Shown one piece after another: positions 22,806-32,500 of a DNA stretch of 64,000 nucleotides. Below the pieces are notes generated by a model. That model made no database searches and had not been told where the DNA came from. It worked only from the letters and a program-made list of their open reading frames with translations. Positions within the stretch are counted from its first letter, which is position 1. Each line of letters opens with the position of its first letter. Source of the DNA: Chromera velia (taxonomy: Eukaryota; Sar; Chromeraceae); assembly GCA_018398765.1 (NCBI GenBank), contig JAHBMJ010000001.1:138909-202908 (forward strand), in the 5' to 3' direction. The position numbers and the translations under genes were made by a program.

Positions 22806-24448
22806 GTTTGTTTTTTAGTCTGGTACCTTCTCATTGTGGTTGGTCTTTTCTTCCTTCCTGTCGGGGGCCTGTCTGCCCTCTATTATTCTCTCCTGCCAAG
22901 CTCCCTTAATTGTCTTTATACGTTAATCTTTGATGCCTTTCCATTCTGTTTGTCTCACCTTTTTGCAACCGAGGCCTTCCTGTTATACGTCAAGCATCTA
23001 GGTCAAGCGCCTTTATCGTTTTTGCTTCCGTCGCCAACTATATGATATCTCCTTACCTTTTCTCTGCAACTGTGTATGTTGTATGTCGGAAAGTATTCGG
23101 TTCTGTTGATTTCTGTGGGATCTCGTTTTTGTTTCATTCTCTGCCACCTTTCATTTGGCGACTCTGTGTTCTTACTGCTTGCCCAAAGCTTTTCTCGAAA
23201 ATTCTGGTCAGACTTTGAGTCTTTAATCTAAGAACAGCTTTTAAAGGAGTATTAGCATACTCTTAGATCTTTTTTGCCGTGTTGTTTTCGTCTCATCTGC
23301 TCTTGTTTCTGCATCTGCAGGCTCTGTTGCTACGGTGACGGAACAACCTGAGGGGCCGGAAGAATAAAAGAAGGAAGGAAAGAAGGAAGGATGAAAGGAA
23401 GGAAGAAAAGAAAGAAAGAGGCAGCTGTTGCTGAAGAAGGGCGCTCTCATAGGGACTGAGTGACTGACCGATTGACTAAACTAAGTGATTGATGAAATTA
23501 ATTAATCAATAGATTTTTTTTTGGTCTTTCTAGTAACACACACGGACAGGCTAGCAGGTTGGAGGTCAGAAGTCTTAGATGAAGGCCGGGGAAGTAGAAA
23601 GAAGAAGGAGTGCCTTGGGGGGCATAAAGGTGCATGGTTATGCACATATAAATTAAACATATTGCTCGGCAAAGTTCCGGGCAAACTGAGAAGTGCTGCT
23701 TATATATTGCTTTAATATGTATACATAGCCACAGTTCTAGCTACAGTTATTAGTAGCTAGGGTTTGACACTTTGTGAGGGTACCCTAGGTTTGAAGTTAG
23801 GTTTTTCAATAAAAACTTAAATTTTTGATGTTTTAAAAGAAATTTCTGGAGCTTAATTTTCTAGAAAAGCTTAAAAAATGCTAAAATAGGGTCAAGTGGC
23901 TAAGGTTAGGGTAAGTTAGGGTAGGTTTTGATGAATTTAAAACCCATTCGCTACGTCTAGTTTAGAATTGATTTAAAAACCATGGTCACACCAGATTTAA
24001 ACCTTCCAAACCTCTTCAAACCTATCCAGACCTGGTCAAACTTCTGAAATCTATATGTGAATGATCTGTTAAAAGCATATTTTATATGTTTTCGCCAGTA
24101 AGACCACGTTTGTGACACTCTGTGTATAAGCATTTCAGAAAGGGGATATAGCCTCGCTTGCATCAGCATTCACAGTAACCGCTGCATTCTCTTTGTCCTG
24201 CCTCCCTCCCTTTTCCCCTCTCTTCTTTCCTGGTACGATATGGTACGATCTTTGTTTACTTGATCGCCTCTCCGTGGAAACCACACATATGAATAAGGAA
24301 TTTGGAAACCTACTGCACTAAACATTGATGGCGGCTTACAAATTGAAGATAGAGAATTGGAGCAAGTTGATCGGGCATTTGAAAAGGAAATTACACCTCT
24401 GGAGAAGTGACTCAGAAGTTTGTTGAAGTGTGAAAGAATGAAAGCAGC
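22806..24448. other. Interior of the inverted-repeat interval, no transposase seen
   Basis: No transposase-like frame on either strand. Short A/G-rich run at 23365-23430. TAGGGT/TAAGGT-rich stretch at 23895-23925. A pattern of AAACCT near 23990-24035 weakly resembles part of the inverted arms. Confidence 0.4.
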
Positions 24449-24845
24449 TTTTGTGTTCTTGACTTTATCCTACATTTGTTGAATGATCGGTTTGTTTGAT
24501 GTTTCCTGGTAAAATACCAGGTTGTGTTTGCTTTATATCTTCTCTATATTCATACAAAAGCCATTTGGAACCAGGTTTAGACAGGTTTAGACAGGTTTGG
24601 TCAAGTTGGGGGATTAGGTTTGCAAACCGACGTCATGAGCGTTTGTGAACCTCAGAGGGCAAATTGACTTTCCTATATATAAAAGGTCATAAGATTTAAT
24701 TTGAAAAGTTGTGTTATCGTAGGAATAAGGTCAGTTCATCCTAAAAACCTTAAAAAACCACTTTTTAGAGTTATAGCTAATCAGAGTGACACATACCCCT
24801 AGGGTTTGTAATTAAATTATATTTATTTCTTTTTTAGATGTCATA
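24449..24845. repeat. Right arm of the long inverted repeat pair
   Basis: Reverse complement of 20343-20770. It ends TGTCA-TA at 24841-24845, mirroring TA-TGACA on the left. It lacks the small insertions of the left arm. Arms span 4.5 kb with the dispersed repeat, the 21.5-kb duplication and the TTTC tract between them. Confidence 0.75.
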
Positions 24846-26295
24846 CGTTAGATTAGTAGTTAGTATACAGTCTAGACGTTATTTTAAGTGACTATGACTA
24901 TGACGCGCCATCGTTATCTATATCCAGAGCTAGCTGAATACCTCTAACGTTAGGCAGGAAAAAGTTGTTATTTTCTAGGACGCCATGCTATACTGCCTTA
25001 ATCAATATATTTTAGATCAAAAGTTTCAACTAGAGCTTCAATCTCTCAAGAGGTATGCTTTTTCATCACTAGCTTCATCAAAGCTGCTGGCTCCTAGGTG
25101 AGGGTCTTCCACCCACCCCACTTTATGTGATAGCGGTGCCCTCTTCCACCGACAACTCGGTCCAAAATTTTTCCACTTCATATGCCAATACCTAGGCCAA
25201 CACCATTCTGCCCCTCACTTCTCTTCTTTTCTTCCTCTTGAGTGTGGGTTGGTGAATTGGGTTGTCTTTATGTGCTTTCTATTAATGCACTCCGGCAGCA
25301 CCCGGCATTCCCACCCACTTGTAAAGGTTCGTGCATCTGCAGAGAAGGCCTTAAAACGCCCCCGTATGCCTCCGTCACCTTCTTTTTCCTCACCGTCTTT
25401 CTCTCTTGCTTCCTCTCTGCCTCTTCTCTAGCCCCCTCTCCCTCTGTCTCCTTCACCCCTTCTAACCCCTTCCCTCATTATCCTCCTCCATCCTTTTTTA
25501 ATCATTGATGATCATCGTACAAAAATTTAGAATGGCTATACTACTACTATACTAATAGTATATAGACTAGTACTACTGAGTAGTAATTATGAACAACTAT
25601 TATTATCATTTAAACTGAATAAGTTAAGTTACATTAAGTGTTTAGACACATTTTTAATATACAAATTTTTGTTATACTAGAATCTATTATCTAGTCTATT
25701 ATAATGCATCATTCAAATTTTTGGTCATATTCAACGTTCTTCACTTGCCAGCCTAAGTCGCCAGCATCATATGTAGTACCGTGACATTCAAATTGTGATC
25801 AATCATTCATGAAAGGCGCCAACAATAACGCATGCAGGACCCTGCTCTAACACTCGGTTGACTGCTTTGTCATGTTCACGGCTTGCTACCTGCGTGTATA
25901 GCAGCGTGAGATGGCTCTAAGTTTGAGGGCGTGCTAATAGCCTGAGTTTTGGGCAAGCGGGCAGCATACGGAAAATTCAAGGATCAGACAATCAATTTCT
26001 GGATATAGTTGATCAAAGTTGTCAAATGGTTCAGCAGACGTGCAGACAAACAGACAGACAGACAGACAGACAAACAGACTGTCTCAGACAGTCAAAAAAC
26101 CGAACCGTGCAAGTAAGAGACTTTCAAGAAGAACTTCACTGCAGCATTTGAATTCTTTTCTGCCCTGTTCCTTTCCCTCCCGAGCTTCATTTACTTTTCC
26201 CTCAATTGTCCACATCTCCCTTCCCATTCCCCCCCCAATCAGTCGATTCTCTTTCGTTCCCTTCAATGTTTTTTCGAAGGATTCTGCTTCAAAAA
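24846..26295. other. Spacer downstream of the giant gene; probable 3' UTR at its right end
   Basis: 24850-25250 and 25500-25860 are AT-rich without frames. 25350-25500 is pyrimidine-rich. An AGAC run lies at 26045-26075. The bases just below 26296 are the expected 3' UTR of the minus-strand receptor gene; I cannot place its polyadenylation site. Confidence 0.4.
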
Positions 26296-29200
26296 TTATC
26301 CTCCCCGCCGATCAGTTGATCCTCCCAAACCGCGACGACTGGTCCCCGGGGGGCGCTTTGCCGCCTGATGCTCTCCCTCGGCCTGTGGCTCCATCTCGAA
26401 CTCCCCTCCCCCGATCTCTCTCTCACTTCCACCTTCTCCCTCTATCTCGGTTTCAAATGGGGCACCGATCATGCGGTTAATTGAGACCGCACTCGAGAGG
26501 GCACTGGGGGCGGGACTCCGGTTGCCCCCGCGGTCGCTGCTTCCCCCCTCGCTCCGGGGGGCGGCAGGCACAGGCAGACGGACCTGGACGCTGCTCCCAC
26601 TCCCTGCAGCGACCCACCCACTGGCGTTCAAGTTCGAGTTCGAGTAACTGTTCTGTGCGGACAGCCCCCCAGCTCTCGAGCCAGTGTGCTCAGCCCGAGA
26701 CGGCATGATGACTCCACGAGACGAGGTCCAAACGATCTCATCTGTCGCCCTCACAGCCACCACAATCTCAGGTTCCTCCTCCCCCATGCTGTTGTTGCTG
26801 CTGTCGGTCTGAGGGCTCCCCCCGTTGAGACGCCGGGACCCTTGGCGACTCGCTGCACGCTTCGGCTGCTTCCGTCCACTCTTTGTGGGACTCTGCTGAG
26901 GGCTCTGCTGGATGTACGCATAGAAGGGGCCCTGCACCGGCGCCCCCCGGAACTCCGAAGGGTCGGGGCCCTGCCACACGTAGGAGGCCCCAGTCGAAAT
27001 CGCGGCAGCTCTTCGCGTTTGGGGACTTCCGGCGATTCCTCCCATTTCGTCATCATAGGACGCTCTCCTATTCGAACGTTGACCCGAAGAGGAAGAGGAA
27101 GAGGAGGTTCCTACCCACCCACCACTTCCCCCTCCTCCTGCTGCTGCTCCCGCCGCTTCACCACCAACCGCTTGAGCGAGACGGTTGGATGCCTCACTCC
27201 CTCCTCCACCCTTGCTGGAGTTTGCAGAGGGGATAAACATGACAGCGAGACGCCCCTCAGGTGTGAGGCAGAGCTCAAACTTCCCCTGCTGACGCCTTCG
27301 AGACGATCGGCCAGTCATGGCAGCCAGAGAGCGAACTGTGAAGTCCCCAACCGCTGCGGCCATGTCTCTCAGACGAGACCTCACTGTCTCCCCCCCGCTT
27401 CTCTGCCCTCTGCTCGATCCTCTACTGCTGTTACTTCCTCCTCCTCCTCTCTTGTTTCGTCTGCTTCCAGAAGCACCCCCCCCGTCTCTCTCTCTCTCTC
27501 CGTCTGCACCACCACCAAAAAGCGCAAACCGCAGAGACCTGCCGGTCTTCCCCCCCCCATGATTGCGTGTCGTCATCGGTTGCCTCTCATCAGTCACCTC
27601 AGGGTCGTCTGCATCGTCCCGCACACCCGCACCCGCCCCCGAGACCGCCCCCCCGCTGGCAGAATTTGTTTCCCCCCCCGCGTCTTTTAATGCTACTTTG
27701 ATCTGGGGAATGTCAAGCTCCTCGGACACCGCGGTCATCTCCGAGTCGCTGCCTCCGCGCCGCACAGGGGACGGGAGACCAGCAGCCACAGGGGTTGCAG
27801 GTTCTGCCTCCATCCTCATCTCCTCCTCCGTCGCCGCCACTGTAGGCGTGCACCACACAAGCCTTTCCCCCCCATCTGCCCAAAGCTGTGCCTGGCCCGT
27901 GGAGGCATCAAGCGAGAGGTACGCATTCGAGTCTCGTGCGTGCATCCACTCGCCCCCTCCCTCCAGGAAGCACCGTGTGTCGAGAGGGAGACGGGAGCCC
28001 AGATGGGTACGCGAGTCGAGAAACACAATTTGGGAGGACGTCAGGGGTGATTTCTCTTCGGCAGCCGCAGCTCCCGCAGCAACCACCGTCTTATTCCGAC
28101 AGCAACAGCACCAGACGAGGAACAGGACAGCTAGAAGGATGCACAGAGGAACTGCGACAACCACCGGGATGAACCAGGGACAGTTCACCACAGACGCGGC
28201 ACATGCATCCCCCCCCTCCCCTGAGGTCTGTTCTTCTTCGGTCGGGCTCTCTGGAGGAAGTTCTTGGACAGGACGCTGCTGCAGTGGGTCCTCAGCTGAG
28301 GGTGTTGCCGCGTCTCCTCCTTCATCTTCAGGAGAAGGGGGGACTGTCTCACTGCCGTCGGAGATCTCCACGGCTGTGGACGCGGAGAGAGAGAAGTCCG
28401 TCAGGTGGGAGCACGCGCACGTGACTGTGGGCCGCTCACTGCTGCTGCTACTGCTTGCCCACCCGGAAGGCCACGTGACACCCCTGACTGTGCAGCCCTC
28501 CGAGGCCCACGCACTCGCAGTCTCGTCAAGGAATCGACAAAAGACCGGCTGCTCCACGCGTCTGACGGCAGAAACCCTCCATCGGAGAGTTACCCCCCCG
28601 TCTCCTCGGAGCTCCCACTCAGGCGGTGCCCCCTGTCTGAAGGCGGTTGCAATCACCTGATCTTGGACCGGCATTGATACCTCTATGGGGGGTCCGTGCA
28701 CGTTGTTCAGACTCACCGAGTCACCGCACCGTCGGAAATTCACCGACACAACCGGACCCACGATCCCCCCCTCTCCATCTGCGCTCCCGAAGGTCTCCTC
28801 TGTCCAGGGGTTCAAAGGATTCTCCGACACTTCCAGGGTGATGGTAGGAGCGTTGATCCTTCCCCCGCAACGGGCAGCAGGCATCGAGGTGTCCTCGTCC
28901 AGCGCCATCGACTCAGAGGCACTCCAGAAGGTGTGCAGGGTCTCACCATGCCAGAGAACGGACACACCAGAGGAAGTGTCGACTGCAATCTGCGTGTCAT
29001 TTGTCATCGACGATGGGGGAAAGGCGACTGTGCTGATTCGCATAACGGGATTCCCATCTGTGCTGCCAATCTGTTGTTCCCGCACCCCCGCCGTGGCACC
29101 CACCATGCCTTCAATCGATCCAGCCTCGCCTCCACCCCCTTGCAAGAGACGGATGCGCACCGAGCCGCCGACCCCGCCTCCCGAGGTCGGAGCCGTGGAT

Positions 29201-29583
29201 GACAAGACAGTGAGGCGCTTCATGGCCACATTGAAAAGCTCTTCAATCACCTGAGCCCGGGGGGCACCTGGGATCTCCAAATCGTCCCGAATTCTCAACA
29301 CAGGACCCGCCCCCCGCCCCTCTGCCAAAGAGGAGCTTTCATCATCGCTCTCCCCCATTGTGTGTCTTGTGGTTACTGCATCTACAGCCTCAGCAAGAAG
29401 CTTCATGGCCCCACTCATAGCAGTCTGCAGTGCTGAGCGGACTTCGTTAGGCAGGCTCTCGTCCTCCGCGTTCGCCCTTGCATTCAGCAGATGCTTCCCC
29501 CTCTGGAACGCCCTCTCTCCTGCCACCAGAGTCCGGAAGGTGAGATCGAGGTCGATGATGTCAAGACGACGCCCTAGGGACAA
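26296..29583 (-). CDS. Receptor terminal exon: GAIN-like region, GPS, transmembrane helix, cytoplasmic tail
   Basis: A single 3,288-bp exon begins in phase 0 at [11 protein letters not shown] and ends at TAA 26296. Residues 1-120 are helical and charged, as in the upstream half of GAIN/REJ-type regions. A GPS motif (about residues 349-400) has CRFLDE, a GC pair, a Trp, and CACSHLTDF; the HL-T cleavage triad is at about 28399-28407. A Pro/Glu-rich spacer of about 70 residues follows, then a transmembrane segment WFIPVVV...FLVW (about 28111-28176) capped by CCCCRNK. The tail of about 600 residues is low-complexity (Gly, Ser, Arg) with no kinase or other enzyme fold that I recognise. Adhesion GPCRs have seven helices after GPS; here only one is seen. 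Confidence 0.85.
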   Translation of the reverse strand: MSLGRRLDIIDLDLTFRTLVAGERAFQRGKHLLNARANAEDESLPNEVRSALQTAMSGAMKLLAEAVDAVTTRHTMGESDDESSSLAEGRGAGPVLRIRDDLEIPGAPRAQVIEELFNVAMKRLTVLSSTAPTSGGGVGGSVRIRLLQGGGGEAGSIEGMVGATAGVREQQIGSTDGNPVMRISTVAFPPSSMTNDTQIAVDTSSGVSVLWHGETLHTFWSASESMALDEDTSMPAARCGGRINAPTITLEVSENPLNPWTEETFGSADGEGGIVGPVVSVNFRRCGDSVSLNNVHGPPIEVSMPVQDQVIATAFRQGAPPEWELRGDGGVTLRWRVSAVRRVEQPVFCRFLDETASAWASEGCTVRGVTWPSGWASSSSSSERPTVTCACSHLTDFSLSASTAVEISDGSETVPPSPEDEGGDAATPSAEDPLQQRPVQELPPESPTEEEQTSGEGGDACAASVVNCPWFIPVVVAVPLCILLAVLFLVWCCCCRNKTVVAAGAAAAEEKSPLTSSQIVFLDSRTHLGSRLPLDTRCFLEGGGEWMHARDSNAYLSLDASTGQAQLWADGGERLVWCTPTVAATEEEMRMEAEPATPVAAGLPSPVRRGGSDSEMTAVSEELDIPQIKVALKDAGGETNSASGGAVSGAGAGVRDDADDPEVTDERQPMTTRNHGGGKTGRSLRFALFGGGADGERERDGGGASGSRRNKRGGGGSNSSRGSSRGQRSGGETVRSRLRDMAAAVGDFTVRSLAAMTGRSSRRRQQGKFELCLTPEGRLAVMFIPSANSSKGGGGSEASNRLAQAVGGEAAGAAAGGGGSGGWVGTSSSSSSSGQRSNRRASYDDEMGGIAGSPQTRRAAAISTGASYVWQGPDPSEFRGAPVQGPFYAYIQQSPQQSPTKSGRKQPKRAASRQGSRRLNGGSPQTDSSNNSMGEEEPEIVVAVRATDEIVWTSSRGVIMPSRAEHTGSRAGGLSAQNSYSNSNLNASGWVAAGSGSSVQVRLPVPAAPRSEGGSSDRGGNRSPAPSALSSAVSINRMIGAPFETEIEGEGGSEREIGGGEFEMEPQAEGEHQAAKRPPGTSRRGLGGSTDRRGG

Positions 29584-32500
29584 CTGCAATCAATCAACCA
29601 ACCAATCCATCAGTTGATCAATTCATGAACCAACCAACCAACCAACCAATCAATCAATCAGTTTATTCGGATCAAACACCCGAGGAGGACCTGATCGGTC
29701 GAAAGAGAAAAAAAACTGGACAGAGGGAGAGAGAGACGGAGGCTGACCATTGAATTTGCTCCCTCAAGGAGCATGTCCAGAGTGTTCACTGTTCTGTCAA
29801 GGACTCCCGTCGGAAGATCAGTCACCGCACTCGCCAGACCGAAGATATTCCCTGCCACTTCCTGGTTGACGATGTCAATGGCAGACAATGCAACGTTCTT
29901 CGCAGACTGCCGGGCCGACTGCTGCGTGGAGTTTTGGGCTTCAGGCATGTCAAGAATCCCGGCAGTCCGGGCAGTCTCCAGCGTCCATGCCCTCAGAAGG
30001 TTCACCTCGTTCATCGACTGCGTTCATAAACGAATCATTTTAATGATTGAATGAATCAATCGGACAATCAATGATCGGTCACTTGATTGTTGCCTTTCTC
30101 TCACGCTCATTTTCTCTCTGCGGTTCTAGCTGTCTTGAGAAAACCGAAAAACGGATAATGACACAGAGTAGATGTACGATACACGGGGACCTGCCTCAAT
30201 GTATGGGGGATACCCTGGGGGTCTATCTTGCACTCCCCTACCTCATCAGCGGTGGATCGGGACCCTGACGTTGACGTTTGCAGTCGGCGGCGTCGTGTTC
30301 CTCCCTCTCCTTGTCCGACCCCCACGGAGACGCTGTCCTCTCCCCCAAACCACCCCTTTCGCCTCTCAGCCAGAACGTGGACGTCCGAGAGCTGCAGGCG
30401 GGTCCGCAGAGAGACCTCTCCCACCCGGGTGCCATACGCCTCCACGCTGACAGAGCACGCGGGGTCAGTCGATACAGAGCAGTCGAGAGACGCGTCGGGG
30501 GCCTGGGGGATCGTCAGGCCGACGGGGGCGCTGTCGACGGGATGCGACCGCCGCCCCCACCGGTCGATCGCTTGGAGGCTGAACACGTACCAGCCGTCGT
30601 GACCTTGGAGCGGCTGAATGTATGGTGGCAGGCAGGCAGGCAGGCAAGAGAACACAAGTGCAAGTAGACAATGAGAAAGAAATCGAAGGAATTGATCGAG
30701 AAGCCGATCATGCAGAGGAACCGAGAAAGAGGGGAACAAAGGGGATTCGGCATGCAACACTGAATGAAACAGATGACTGCATGCAACGTCAGCAGATATC
30801 TCTCTGCCTACAATTAAGGGAGAATTGAATTGAAGGATCGACGATTGAATGAGTATTCCCCGAGACAAATTGAGGCTGACCAGGATGGGCAGAATCCTCA
30901 AAGACTGCCCCTGCAGAACCCTACCCAGATAGACTACAGGGGGCGCGTCCACCCCCAGCACCGGATTGCCTTGAGAGTCTGCCACTTCCTTGACCCAAAG
31001 AGCGAAGGACAAAGGCAGGAACTCAGCAGGGGCCACCCAGTCGACATTCACGATGGCCACAAGGGAGGGCACCCCAGGAGGGACATTCCTCCAGTCCCCG
31101 TTCTGGATCGAGAACGGGGCTCCGTTTGAAGAGGGGGGCACAAGGAGCTCGACGTCATCTGCATGCAGAAAGACAGAAAGAATGAAAGGAAGCAAAATGG
31201 AAAAGGAGCGCACACAGCAAAGCAACACGGCCGACTCGGAGACATCCAAACGCGCACAGAAAAGGACTGCCGAAGCGCTGTAAATTGAGCAGTTTGGCAT
31301 CGCAGTAGAAAGATGCTCTAATCTGTCTGTACAAGAGGCGAAAAACCGAAGCTGCTGCCTTTCTGCCTTGATTGATTGATTGCCCCCTGCAGGATGACTG
31401 CTGACCGAAGCACCGGACCCCAGGTCCAAATTTCCCCTCAGGGCACTGGCAGGTGAACGATCCGAAGGCCTCTGTGCAGGTGGCCTCGGCATCACAGTTG
31501 TGGAGGCCCTCTGTGCATTCGTCGACGTCTGCACGTGAAATGGATGGACTGAATCAAGGCGGTAGAATTGCATGAATTCAGACCAACAGCAGTAAAAATC
31601 AGGAAAGACGAAGAAAGCGGGTCATTTAAATGCAGGGAGAAGAAAAGAAACAAACAAGTCAATGCAAAATGGTTAAACTAGTGCAGACTGACTTTCACAC
31701 TGCGCCCCGTCTCCTCTGAATCCATCCCTGCATCTGCACGTCTGCTCAGAGAGGTACCCGATGACTGTCGCGTGGGGGGAACACCAGTCGTACTGAACGA
31801 TCGGCGGCTCCCCTGCATACACATATATTCATATATACGCATATGCACAAACGATTTCGATTTACTTATCCCGGCCCGCTTTTTAGATTTTCGTCGTCGT
31901 CTCAAAGGACAAACCGTATTGAATGCCTGTGAAATTTTGGATTCGCCAAAACACATCAGAAAGCGAGAGCAACAACAAAAACAATACGGCCTCAAGCAGA
32001 CAGCACGTACGCACCGACCTGTGGTGCACGTGCGACCGTCCCCGAAGTACCCCTGTTTGCACTTGCAGAAGAACTTGAAGAAGGAGCCCTGAGAGTCGTC
32101 CCAGTCCACGCACTCTGCATTGCTCGGACAGTCGTGGACGCCCTCAGCACACTCGTCGATGTCTGCAGACATGCATATGAACATGGGCAGACAGGCAGGC
32201 AGGCAGACATATCGATCGGAAGAAGTCACGAACAGTTCCGGCGGGCAAACATCACTGATACAGACAACATCTGTCCACCTTGCAGAGACCAAAATATCCA
32301 AAAATGCGAACAAAGCTCCATTTCGAACAAGCGTTCGAGCCTTCCAACTGAGTCGCGAACGAAGCTGAATGTCCAACCAGAAAGAGACAAAAGCTACTTC
32401 ATTCCGACTCCCTCCCTCCCTCCCTCCCTCCCTCCCTCCCTTCCTCACTCACTCACTCACTCGAGCAGGGCACTCCAGGGTCAGGGCATCTAAATCCGTC

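Noticed and set aside
21987-23045. 352-codon Phe/Leu/Ser frame
   Set aside because: It is the direct translation of the TTTC microsatellite; all three plus frames are open there.
23757-24090. A third copy of the inverted-repeat arm
   Set aside because: Only short AAACCT/GGTCAAAC motifs and a TTTGACACTT start are shared; the rest does not align.
27563-28660. Long plus-strand open frame (365 codons), and a similar one at 26686-27690, opposite the receptor's last exon
   Set aside because: They are antisense shadows of a GC-rich coding exon. Their product is Ser/Pro/Arg-rich with no domain, whereas the minus frame holds GPS and a TM helix.
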